Notes: generated from the sequence alone by a model not told the origin. A stretch of DNA of 6,243 nt from Anaerolineae bacterium (GCA_003158885.1 PMLN01000113.1:1-6243), one strand, 5' to 3'. Shown: positions 1 through 5,270, numbered from the stretch's first letter. Numbers and translations are program-made.

Positions 1-170
1 TTTTCCTCCGGCGCATTGTCAATGCTGTCGTAGGCTCGAAACTTCGCCTTCCCCAAAAACTGGCTGTATTTCGTGATCGCCGCCGTCAGCGTCGTCTTCC
101 CGTGATCGATGTGCCCCATCGTCCCCACGTTCAGATGCGGCTTGTTCCTCTCAAATTTCGCCTTCGACAT
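1..170 (-). CDS. tuf: Elongation factor Tu, N-terminal part (gene runs off the left edge)
   Basis: EF-Tu is the GTPase that carries aminoacyl-tRNA to the ribosomal A site. The first 56 residues are visible. They begin MSKAKFERNKPHLNVGTMGH, the usual EF-Tu start, and hold the G1 P-loop GHIDHGKT at residues 19-26. They end in the AYDSIDNAPEEK stretch that leads into switch I. The ATG at 170-168 is set by a strong Shine-Dalgarno, AAAGGAGAG on the minus strand (184-176), with 7 nt between its AGGAG core and the start. tuf lies 52 bp downstream of tRNA-Thr(GGT) with no terminator visible between them, so it is probably co-transcribed with the tRNAs. Identity is very secure; the rest of the gene is outside the window. 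Confidence 0.98.
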   Translation of the reverse strand, partial: MSKAKFERNKPHLNVGTMGHIDHGKTTLTAAITKYSQFLGKAKFRAYDSIDNAPEE

Positions 171-222
171 AAGTTCTCTCCTTTCTACTGCATAACATCC
201 TATTGAGATCATTCAGCAATAG

Positions 223-295
223 AGCCCTCAATGGGATTTGAACCCATGACCCCGTTCTTACCAAGAACGTGCTCTACCGACTGAGCTATGAGGGC
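223..295 (-). tRNA. tRNA-Thr (anticodon GGT)
   Basis: A full 73-nt cloverleaf reads on the minus strand. The acceptor stem is GCCCTCA/TGAGGGC with discriminator T (U in the RNA). The D-arm is GCTC...GAGC, the anticodon arm CGTTC-TTGGTAA-GAACG, and the T-arm ATGGG-TTCAAAT-CCCAT. The anticodon GGT reads ACC and, by wobble, ACU codons. No CCA is encoded: the next bases are not CCA, so the tail must be added by nucleotidyltransferase. It is the last tRNA before tuf, the position held by thrT in the E. coli tufB operon. Confidence 0.97.
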
Positions 296-324
296 ATAAC
301 TTGCTGCCGGGGTAAGCCGGTTTG

Positions 325-407
325 TGGGCGGTGAAGGATTCGAACCTCCGAAGTCATCCGACAACTGATTTACAGTCAGTCCCCTTTGGCCGCTTGGGTA
401 ACCGCCC
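325..407 (-). tRNA. tRNA-Tyr (anticodon GTA)
   Basis: An 83-nt type II tRNA with a long variable arm, as expected for bacterial tRNA-Tyr. The acceptor stem is GGGCGGT/ACCGCCC with discriminator A. The anticodon arm is ACTGA-CTGTAAA-TCAGT with anticodon GTA. The T-arm is GGAGG-TTCGAAT-CCTTC, with one mismatched or wobble pair. CCA is not encoded. It lies between the two threonine tRNAs, as tyrU does in the E. coli thrU-tyrU-glyT-thrT-tufB operon. Confidence 0.97.
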
Positions 408-420
408 GCTATTTAGTTTT

Positions 421-499
421 CCAGTCGCTTAGTCGACTAGTCACTTAGTTTCATCAAGAACCATTTAACATGAGACTAACTGACCAAGCGACTAAACTG
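421..499. repeat. Octamer-phased imperfect inverted repeat between tRNA-Thr and tRNA-Tyr
   Basis: The 92-bp spacer between tRNA-Thr(TGT) and tRNA-Tyr is mostly repeat. In the left arm (421-454) AGTC occurs at 423, 431 and 439 and AGTT at 447, exactly 8 bp apart. In the right arm (470-499) GACT, GACC and GACT occur at 474, 482 and 490, again 8 bp apart. Reverse-complementing the right arm gives an alignment with 22 of 30 matches to the left arm, and several mismatches become G-U pairs in RNA. The arms flank a 15-nt loop, so the tRNA precursor should carry a long imperfect hairpin here. Its role is unknown: it could be a mobile intergenic repeat, a processing signal or a protein-binding array. 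Confidence 0.65.
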
Positions 500-572
500 A
501 GCCGACGACGAGAATCGAACTCGTAACCGCCCGCTTACAAGGCGGGTGCTCTGCCGATTGAGCTACGTCGGC
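500..572 (-). tRNA. tRNA-Thr (anticodon TGT)
   Basis: A 73-nt cloverleaf. The acceptor stem is GCCGACG/CGTCGGC with discriminator T (U). The D-arm is GCTC...GAGC, the anticodon arm CCCGC-CTTGTAA-GCGGG, and the T-arm ACGAG-TTCGATT-CTCGT. Anticodon TGT reads ACA and probably ACG. CCA is not encoded. It is the first gene of the tRNA-tuf transcript, about 30 nt after the predicted transcription start, and matches thrU of E. coli in both position and anticodon. Confidence 0.97.
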
Positions 573-608
573 AAGTAGTGCCTGTGCCTCCGGCAATTAA
601 GCAGGCGA

Positions 609-636
609 ATTATACCAAATTCAAAAGATGCGTCAA
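609..636 (-). promoter_or_regulatory. Sigma70-type promoter of the tRNA-tuf operon
   Basis: On the minus strand the -35 hexamer TTGACG (636-631) and a perfect -10 TATAAT (614-609) are separated by 16 bp. Transcription should start near 602, about 30 nt before the tRNA-Thr(TGT) 5' end. The spacing, the perfect -10 and the adjacent stable-RNA genes make this a strong call. The sequence alone does not show whether stringent control applies. Confidence 0.8.
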
Positions 637-672
637 TGCTTTTTAAGGTCAAAAGATACAATAATATAAGCC

Positions 673-700
673 TTGACATCGGGAAGGAATCGCGTATAAT
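673..700 (+). promoter_or_regulatory. Sigma70-type promoter of the ATPase operon
   Basis: A perfect -35 TTGACA (673-678) and a perfect -10 TATAAT (695-700) are 16 bp apart. Transcription should start around 706-708. That leaves a leader of roughly 18 nt before the ATG at 725, with no recognisable Shine-Dalgarno. Such a consensus promoter would be strong unless repressed, which fits the operator-like palindrome immediately downstream. Confidence 0.82.
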
Positions 701-701
701 A

Positions 702-717
702 TAGAACGTTTGTTCTA
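702..717. promoter_or_regulatory. Palindromic operator, candidate LexA (SOS) box
   Basis: The sequence TAGAAC-GTTT-GTTCTA has perfect 6-bp inverted arms around a 4-bp centre. Its core GAAC-N4-GTTC matches the LexA/DinR box of Bacillus and other Gram-positive bacteria. It starts one base after the -10 hexamer and covers the predicted +1, the ideal place for a repressor to block the promoter. The palindrome is seen directly. That LexA binds it is inferred from the core match and from known SOS boxes elsewhere; the LexA motif of this organism is not visible here. Confidence 0.6.
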
Positions 718-724
718 ATTGATT

Positions 725-1513
725 ATGGTTAAGACAAATCGTTTCTCTTTGACTCTCGAATCTTTGGCAAGGCTGGCGCCTCGCGCAGATGAAAATCATC
801 CAGCCGCCGGGTTAGCCGTGCCTTCCCTTAACGAAGTCTTGGCTGAATTTGCACCCCTACCCCAAGCTGCCCTCTTGCTTGGACTCGCCACAGACGGGCT
901 GCCCATCCTGCTCAACTTATTGGACGCACTCCCAGGTCCGATCATGATCACTGGAGATGAAGGCTGCGGCAAAACCAATTTTCTCCGCACCATTGCAAGC
1001 TCGGTTAATCAAACCAATTCATTGAACGAAGTAAGCTATCTGGTTGTCTCAAATAACACTTCAGAGTGGATGGATGCCACACACTCCGGCAATTGCGAAG
1101 TGCTGCTGTCAGCGCACGAATCAGATGTTGTCAACCATCTCCATGCCATGGTCGAATGGGCGCACTCCAATCGCGGCGGAGGACAAATTTACTTGTTGTT
1201 GATTGACCACCTCGAATCACTCATTACCGAGTCCGAAGTCCAACAAGATTTGAGATGGCTGCTATTGCGCGGACCTTCCAGAAGAATTTGGCCGATCATA
1301 ACCATCAACTCATCCATTGCAGTTTCGGATTTATACCGGCCCTGGCTGGATGCTTTCCGCACCAGACTATTCGGTTCCATCGAAAACGATCGTCTAACTC
1401 AATTCTTGACGGGTTCCTCTCATGTTTCTTTCGCCAGCCTGATCGCCGGTTTTCAATTTGCGATGCGCGAAGGAAATGATTGGCTGCCCTTTTGGATTCC
1501 CGCATTGGAATAG
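725..1513 (+). CDS. Single-domain P-loop ATPase, FtsK/EccC-like core, unknown role
   Basis: A 262-residue protein that I cannot name. Residues 47-93 look like the start of an FtsK/EccC motor core: LGLATDGLPILLNLLDALPG, then Walker A GDEGCGKT (77-84), then NFLRTIASS. A Walker B-like strand YLLLIDHLESL (156-166) supplies D161 and E164. LLRGPSRRIWPIITINSS (180-197) sits where FtsK has its ...GIHLILATQRP strand. There are no membrane helices and no DNA-reading gamma domain, so it is far shorter than FtsK. ATG 725 was chosen; an in-frame TTG at 719 falls inside the operator and neither start has a Shine-Dalgarno. The predicted leader is very short. The next gene follows after 8 bp. SOS-type control is inferred from the operator. 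It may be a DNA- or protein-translocating or regulatory ATPase; the ATPase fold is likely, its function open. Confidence 0.8.
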   Translation: MVKTNRFSLTLESLARLAPRADENHPAAGLAVPSLNEVLAEFAPLPQAALLLGLATDGLPILLNLLDALPGPIMITGDEGCGKTNFLRTIASSVNQTNSLNEVSYLVVSNNTSEWMDATHSGNCEVLLSAHESDVVNHLHAMVEWAHSNRGGGQIYLLLIDHLESLITESEVQQDLRWLLLRGPSRRIWPIITINSSIAVSDLYRPWLDAFRTRLFGSIENDRLTQFLTGSSHVSFASLIAGFQFAMREGNDWLPFWIPALE

Positions 1514-1521
1514 AGGTTGAC

Positions 1522-1752
1522 ATGCACATTGGAATGCTATGGTTCGATGATAATCCCAACCTGGCTTTGAAAAATAAGATAGAAAAGGCGGTGGCATATT
1601 ATCACCAGAAATATCACCGCGAGCCAAATTTATGTTTAATTCATCCCAGCATGATCGCAAAGGATCAGCCGGAATTTGAACAATTAACCATTCGCCCCTA
1701 TCGGCCTGTCCTGCCAGGCCATCTATGGATTGGGATCGAGGATAAAAACTAG
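1522..1752 (+). CDS. Small conserved-looking protein, partner of the ATPase, unknown function
   Basis: A 76-residue protein starting MHIGMLWFDDNPNLALKNKI. I do not recognise a named family. It has no signal peptide or membrane helix and reads as a compact soluble alpha/beta protein: an opening strand (HIGMLWFD), a helix (LKNKIEKAVAYYHQKYH), a strand with LCLIHPSM, a linker, and a final strand HLWIGI. The ATG at 1522 is set by GAGGT at 1513-1517, which shares a base with the upstream stop codon TAG (1511-1513). The 8-bp gap and this overlap suggest one transcript with translational coupling to the ATPase. An accessory or regulatory subunit of that ATPase is an inference from context only. The longer in-frame start at 1480 would overlap the ATPase gene and lacks a ribosome site, so it was rejected. 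Confidence 0.78.
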   Translation: MHIGMLWFDDNPNLALKNKIEKAVAYYHQKYHREPNLCLIHPSMIAKDQPEFEQLTIRPYRPVLPGHLWIGIEDKN

Positions 1753-1848
1753 AAACCGTATACGAATTAATGCTACCGATAAACCTTATTGAACATCCAC
1801 CTCATCCAACAGATAGAGATCTGAAGCAGTTCCTCAATTTCCCTTTCC

Positions 1849-2925
1849 CTAACCAGGCGGGACAGGTAATGTCTGCATCGTCCAAGTTGTATTGTATGAG
1901 CCCGTGGACTTCGACCAATCGAACAACGAGATGTAACCCGTTCTTCCAGTTTCCGGATCGGTTACCTGACCGAATGTGACTCTTTGCATTGGAGCATAAG
2001 CCGTTAACTTTAGATGCGTTCCATTCAATACGCTTTCGACAATTAACGAACTGGCATCATCGCTCGATAGAATATTCAATGAGTCCACGGTCACCGTAAT
2101 ATCCATCGGCAGGGAAGGAAATGTTTCAACATTATTGTCCTTCACCCACAAATCTCCGTGACGACTGAGAATGGGGACAAAAATGTCACCGCCGTTTTTA
2201 GGCGCGGGATAGACAACGCCAGGGGTTGAATAATTCATTCCCGTTTGGATTCCAAGTCGATAGGCGGGCAGATGCACCAAATCGATGGCGGCTATCAAAT
2301 ATGCATCTGAATATGGAAATGCCGAAACCGTATCCCAACATTCTCCGCGGCGATATCGCCGGCCGATAACAAGCAGAACATTTCCTGGAAATGTATCCAC
2401 GCCCAATTTAGACCCGTTGAAAAATGTGCCGTCGGAAGCATTGTGCAAATAATTCCATCCGGAACCATTCAGGCTGGCTATTGCCTGCATCCATGCGTCA
2501 GTAAGGTTGATATATTCAGTATCCGTGGTCCATGCAGATGAATTCAGAATATATTGCAGGAATAAAGTCGCAGGATAATCGTAAGGACGCTGCCATGTTG
2601 GATAATTTGGTATGTAGTTATTCCAATTGCGCGAACCTACTGCGAATGGCCTGACCCGTACATAATAGGACTTGTTAAACGGGCAGGGTGGCGTATCTGT
2701 TGTTGGCGTATCTGTGAGAGTTATGGTAGGAAGCGACCGCGGAATGGGGGTTTTCGAAGGCTGCTGCGGGGAAGGCATAAGCCAGGCTGTTTGCGTAGAA
2801 GCGGCTGCAGCGGTCTGGGCAACAATCAGGTTGATCACAGCCGGCATTCCAGTCGGGTATACAGGTTGCTGCAATGTGGAACAGGCCGCGAAAACAATCA
2901 ACAGAACAGGAAAATACTTTTTCAT
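1849..2925 (-). CDS. Predicted lipoprotein with Pro/Thr-rich linker and SH3b-like C-terminus
   Basis: A 358-residue protein. MKKYFPVLLIVFAACS is a lipoprotein signal peptide with lipidation expected at C15 (-3 to +1: FAAC; F at -3 is slightly unusual). A spacer containing AQTAAAASTQTAW is followed by a Pro/Thr/Ser-rich linker (about 51-80), a layout common in surface proteins of Anaerolineae. The core (about 81-270) is rich in aromatic residues and Asn and matches no family I know. Residues about 275-350 (TVTVDSLNILSSDDASS..., then GRTGYISLFDW) look like a bacterial SH3 domain, often involved in cell-wall binding. ATG 2925 was chosen because the signal peptide begins there. There is no Shine-Dalgarno, and a TATAAT lies only 9 bp upstream, so the mRNA may be leaderless. 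It converges with the ATPase operon across 96 bp. Extracellular, membrane-anchored location is likely; function is unknown. Confidence 0.85.
   Translation of the reverse strand: MKKYFPVLLIVFAACSTLQQPVYPTGMPAVINLIVAQTAAAASTQTAWLMPSPQQPSKTPIPRSLPTITLTDTPTTDTPPCPFNKSYYVRVRPFAVGSRNWNNYIPNYPTWQRPYDYPATLFLQYILNSSAWTTDTEYINLTDAWMQAIASLNGSGWNYLHNASDGTFFNGSKLGVDTFPGNVLLVIGRRYRRGECWDTVSAFPYSDAYLIAAIDLVHLPAYRLGIQTGMNYSTPGVVYPAPKNGGDIFVPILSRHGDLWVKDNNVETFPSLPMDITVTVDSLNILSSDDASSLIVESVLNGTHLKLTAYAPMQRVTFGQVTDPETGRTGYISLFDWSKSTGSYNTTWTMQTLPVPPG
2689..2715. repeat. 12-bp direct repeat inside the lipoprotein linker
   Basis: TGGCGTATCTGT occurs at 2689-2700 and 2704-2715, a 15-bp period that keeps the reading frame. 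It encodes the repeated TDTP units of the Pro/Thr linker (TDTPTTDTPP). It probably reflects slippage-driven growth or shrinkage of an unstructured linker. Confidence 0.7.
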
Positions 2926-2934
2926 GCCAATACC

Positions 2935-2940
2935 ATTATA
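2935..2940 (-). promoter_or_regulatory. -10 element of a probable leaderless promoter for the lipoprotein
   Basis: A perfect TATAAT reads on the minus strand (2940-2935), ending 9 bp before the lipoprotein ATG (2925). With normal spacing, transcription would start within a few bases of the ATG, and no Shine-Dalgarno is present. There is no good -35 at 16-18 bp; the nearby TTGACC (2952-2947) is only 6 bp from the -10 and cannot serve. The call rests on the -10 alone. Confidence 0.45.
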
Positions 2941-2985
2941 CCCAACGGTCAAGGCACATTTAGAATAATTTCATTGTGAATAACC

Positions 2986-3014
2986 AAAGAAAAACCCACC
3001 GTTTCAGGTGGGTT
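2986..3014 (-). terminator. Rho-independent terminator (minus strand)
   Basis: An 8-bp perfect stem, AACCCACC (2993-3000) and GGTGGGTT (3007-3014), closes a 6-nt loop. On the minus strand the stem runs into TTTTTCTTT (2994-2986). On the plus strand no T-run follows, so it acts on transcripts entering from the right. It sits 7 bp after the stop of the truncated reading frame at 3022, presumably as that gene's own terminator. Confidence 0.82.
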
Positions 3015-3018
3015 AATC

Positions 3019-3196
3019 GAGTTAAGGTACTTGTTTACCGTCTGAAGCCAATAAAGTAGCACATGTGGCGCTTAAGTCATCAGAAAGCCACGTTGCACCA
3101 CCTGTGCTATCCCCACCTGTGACACCAACTGTCTGTAATTGAGAACAAACGCCACAGATAGTGCATTTTTTGAACGGTAAACAAGTACGAGTTAAG
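3019..3196. repeat. MITE-like element: 15-bp inverted repeats inside 8-bp direct repeats
   Basis: GTACTTGTTTACCGT (3027-3041) and its exact reverse complement (3174-3188) bound a 162-bp segment. Outside each arm lies the same octamer in the same orientation, GAGTTAAG (3019-3026 and 3189-3196). Terminal inverted repeats inside a direct repeat are the mark of a transposon with target-site duplication, here a non-autonomous, transposase-less one. The right direct repeat ends 2 bp from the left end of the insertion sequence. The structure is directly visible; its origin by transposition is inferred. The segment also contains an open reading frame that may be a gene tail, which complicates the picture. 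Confidence 0.55.
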
Positions 3197-3198
3197 AT
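3022..3198 (-). pseudogene. 3' remnant of an unidentified gene cut off at the insertion sequence
   Basis: An open frame on the minus strand enters from the insertion-sequence border (a TAA lies just inside, 3207-3205). It runs about 58 codons to a TAA at 3024-3022, with no usable start codon. The readable tail contains CTICGVCSQLQTVGVTGGDS, then TGGATWLSDDLSATCATLLA, and ends SDGKQVP. The Gly/Thr/Ser-rich sequence with several cysteines weakly recalls C-termini of type IV pilin-like or other secreted proteins, but I cannot assign it. A terminator starts 7 bp after the stop, as expected for a real gene end. Its 5' part is not found beyond the insertion sequence. The alternative is that the frame is a chance reading through the MITE-like element that occupies the same bases. 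Confidence 0.4.
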
Positions 3199-4310
3199 CT
3201 GATGTTACGCACCAAAACGGCAAGAAAAGCGGGTAAGATTTGAGCATGAACAAAGAACAATTAGAATTGTATACCGATTACCTGTTCAGCAGCTTTGGTT
3301 ATGCCACCGCAACCGGTCTCTCAGCGATGGTGAACGGACAAGTCAGCCATGACCAGATTACCCGTTTTCTATCTGGTGAAGAGTACACATCCAAGGAACT
3401 GTGGCAGGAAGTCAAGACAACCGTTCGCGAAGTAGAACGGGAAGAGGCGGCCTTGGTCTTTGACGACACCATTCAAGAAAAGCCGTATACCGATGAAAAT
3501 GAAGTGATGTGCCGGCATTATGATCACAGTAAAGGGCGGGCAGTACAAGGCTTCAATCTGCTCAATTGCCTATATCAGGTTGGAGACATCTCCATTCCAG
3601 TAGCCTTTGAGTTGATTCGAAAGCCGCTGGAGTATTGTGATCTCAAAACGCACAAACGGAAAAGGGCCAGCCTTGCCACAAAGAACGAGTTGATGAGAAC
3701 CATGCTGGATGTGTGCGTGAAAAACAATCTGAAATTTCGCTTTGTGTTGTTCGACATTTGGTTTTCATCCAAAGAAAACATGTGCTACATCAAGGAAACA
3801 CTCAAAAAGGACTTTGTTTGTGCACTGAAGGCCAACCGTTTGGTAGCGGTGAGCGAAGAAGATAATCAAAACAACCGTTTCACTTCGATTGAAGATCTGC
3901 CCTGGCAAGAAGAGACCCTGTTTACAGGCTGGCTCAAAGATGTGCCTTTTCCTGTACGCATCGTGCGCCAAGTCTTTACCAACAAAGATGGCAGCACGGG
4001 CATTCTCTATCTAGCTTGCAGTGATACAACCGTGACGCGGGAGTTCCCTCTAACGACCTATCAAAAACGATGGCCGATAGAAGTCTTCCACAAATCGCTC
4101 AAACAAAATGCCGCTTTGGGCAAAGCGCCTGTGCGCCGAGTCGTGACCCAGAATAATCATGTCTTTGCTGTTTTGTATGCTTTCTTCAAACTGGAATGTC
4201 TCAAGATCAAGCATCGTCTCAATCATTTTGCCTTGCGGGCACACTTGTATCTCAAAGCCATTCGGGTTGCCTATGATGAATTTCAGGTCCTCAAGGCTGC
4301 GTAACATCAG
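3199..4310 (+). mobile_element. Insertion sequence, IS701/IS4-type, 1112 bp
   Basis: The left end CTGATGTTACGCACC (3199-3213) is matched by the reverse complement of the right end (4310-4296), CTGATGTTACGCAGC. That gives 13 perfect bases and 14 of 15 overall. One full-length transposase fills the interior, and its stop codon lies inside the right terminal repeat. No target-site duplication is visible: the left flank ends GAGTTAAGAT and the right flank begins TTAGGTGAAA. A later deletion or rearrangement beside the element, or slightly different true ends, would explain this. Confidence 0.82.
3246..4304 (+). CDS. DDE transposase of the IS701/IS4-type element
   Basis: This protein of 352 residues carries out cut-and-paste transposition of the surrounding element. 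It begins MNKEQLELYTDYLFSSFGYA and contains the motifs of this transposase group. The first Asp is in LVFDDTIQEKPYTDENE. The second is in FVLFDIWFSSKEN, where related proteins usually have DSWFSS. The YREK-like Glu segment is YQKRWPIEVFHKSLKQNAAL. The C-terminal helical stretch FALRAHLYLKAIRVAYDEFQ is also typical. Length is normal and no frameshift or stop interrupts it, so it could still be active unless the Ser-to-Ile change beside the second Asp matters. The ATG at 3246 is preceded in frame by TTG at 3240; Shine-Dalgarno signals are weak for both. The stop codon lies within the right terminal repeat. Confidence 0.92.
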   Translation: MNKEQLELYTDYLFSSFGYATATGLSAMVNGQVSHDQITRFLSGEEYTSKELWQEVKTTVREVEREEAALVFDDTIQEKPYTDENEVMCRHYDHSKGRAVQGFNLLNCLYQVGDISIPVAFELIRKPLEYCDLKTHKRKRASLATKNELMRTMLDVCVKNNLKFRFVLFDIWFSSKENMCYIKETLKKDFVCALKANRLVAVSEEDNQNNRFTSIEDLPWQEETLFTGWLKDVPFPVRIVRQVFTNKDGSTGILYLACSDTTVTREFPLTTYQKRWPIEVFHKSLKQNAALGKAPVRRVVTQNNHVFAVLYAFFKLECLKIKHRLNHFALRAHLYLKAIRVAYDEFQVLKAA

Positions 4311-4473
4311 TTAGGTGAAAAGCTCAATTTTTCCGTTTGAATCGGCGAAAATTGGCGTTTTTCTGGTTCCTAAAACCATTCTGTAAGGTAATTGCACTTG
4401 TTTTACTTGGCTCTCAAAAACATGGAAAATCTGCGAGTTTCTGAGTTTTGGCATCCCAATGTCGGTGGATATG
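4311..4473. other. Gene-free segment between insertion sequence and aldolase pseudogene
   Basis: These 163 bp hold no convincing gene on either strand, no tRNA and no clear terminator. The segment is AT-rich with a weak imperfect inverted repeat near 4330-4363. It occupies the place where the missing 3' two-thirds of the aldolase/dehydrogenase gene, or the 5' part of the truncated gene left of the element, might have been expected. Neither is recognisable, so a deletion has probably removed both. Confidence 0.5.
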
Positions 4474-5270
4474 CTACAGTGTCAGTTTATTGCGCCTTTC
4501 TTCATTCAACGATATGTATTTCTGCCCGCCAAAAGTCTTCTCACCTTTATCGTGTTGTTCAATATACATCGCGGCTTTTTCAATAAGCGTGAGCGTCAAT
4601 TCATAACAAGCCTTATCATCATCCGCCCAATTGATAAGACCGTGTTATCCCATGATGAGGCCTTTCAGACTCGGGTCTTGTTTCAACTTCTCCTTCATCA
4701 CCAATCCCAAATCAAAGCCGGGGCGCTGCCAGGACACCCAACCCACTTCTTCTTCGAAGATTTCCTGAGTCAGGCGTTCTTGGTCTTTGCTGGCGGCAAT
4801 TGCAATCGCAGAGACAGGGTGCATGTGTCCCCATGCTGGAACGGAATCAAACCATGCAGCGGCGTATCGATGGAGCTTGCAGCCGGATTCAATCCAAAGG
4901 TGGTATGGCGATACATATCCACCATTGCATCTTCGATCCCGGTCTTCGCTCCCTTGATTTCAGCCTTGTTATAAATGCTTTCCAGCGACAGGAATTTATC
5001 CATGTACAAGGATGCAAAATTGGCGCGTGTGGAGGTTCGCAAGTCGCCGCCAGAGCCTTTGACCCACATGACATCCACTTCGTCACCGCTCAGAGGGTCT
5101 TTCATTTTTACTTTTGATGAAGTATTGCCGCCGCCCGTATTGGTAATCCGTTGATCCGCGCCCAGAATATTACTGCGATACCGTAATCGTTCCACAGGAT
5201 CCAATAGATCAGCAGCGTTGTCATCCCACAGATAATTGACGTGTTTGAATTTTTCGGATTTTGCGGTCAT
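4474..5270 (-). pseudogene. rhaE: Broken bifunctional rhamnulose-1-P aldolase / lactaldehyde dehydrogenase
   Basis: The N-terminus (HVNYLWDDN..., LGADQRITNTGGGNTSSK, VMWVKGSGGD, ASSIDTPLHGLIPF) is the class II aldolase part of the RhaE-type fusion. That enzyme cleaves L-rhamnulose-1-phosphate to DHAP and lactaldehyde and oxidises the latter through a C-terminal short-chain dehydrogenase. Three lesions are visible. One base is missing near 4825-4827, in the zinc site (GAC-AC-ATG-CAC-CCT where GAC-CAC-ATG-CAC-CCT is expected). The protein resumes in another frame as MHPVSAIAIAASKDQERLTQ. A TAA (4647-4645) replaces the expected Gln in IMGQHGLINW. The match ends at NEERRNKLTL and a TAG (4476-4474), after about 264 of roughly 680-700 residues, so the dehydrogenase domain is gone. 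The ATG at 5270 has only a weak GGGA upstream. Family assignment is firm; the gene cannot be functional. Confidence 0.9.

Noticed and set aside
563..799. 78-codon minus-strand frame across the intergenic region
   Set aside because: It overlaps the tRNA-Thr(TGT) 5' end, both divergent promoters and the ATPase start, and its product looks like nothing coding.
1757..1764. CGTATACG palindrome after the 76-residue gene as a terminator
   Set aside because: It is an 8-bp palindrome without loop or T-run; no terminator is visible between the convergent genes.
2672..2968. 98-codon plus-strand frame opposite the lipoprotein
   Set aside because: It is the antisense of the signal peptide and Pro/Thr linker, with low-complexity Gly/Val sequence and no ribosome site.
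2993..3014. The hairpin as a plus-strand terminator or bidirectional terminator
   Set aside because: No T-run follows on the plus strand and no plus-strand gene ends before it; the T-tract exists only on the minus strand.
3027..3188. Invertible pilin-type DNA segment bounded by the 15-bp inverted repeats
   Set aside because: No site-specific recombinase is present nearby, the inverted orientation does not give a coding frame, and the flanking direct repeats favour transposition.
3192..4315. TTAAG (left) and TTAGG (right) as a target duplication of the insertion sequence
   Set aside because: They differ in one of five bases and sit at different distances from the two ends (2 bp versus 0), so they do not qualify as a duplication.
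4459..4974. 171-codon plus-strand open frame
   Set aside because: It is antisense to the aldolase/dehydrogenase pseudogene, whose minus-strand translation matches a known family across the same bases.
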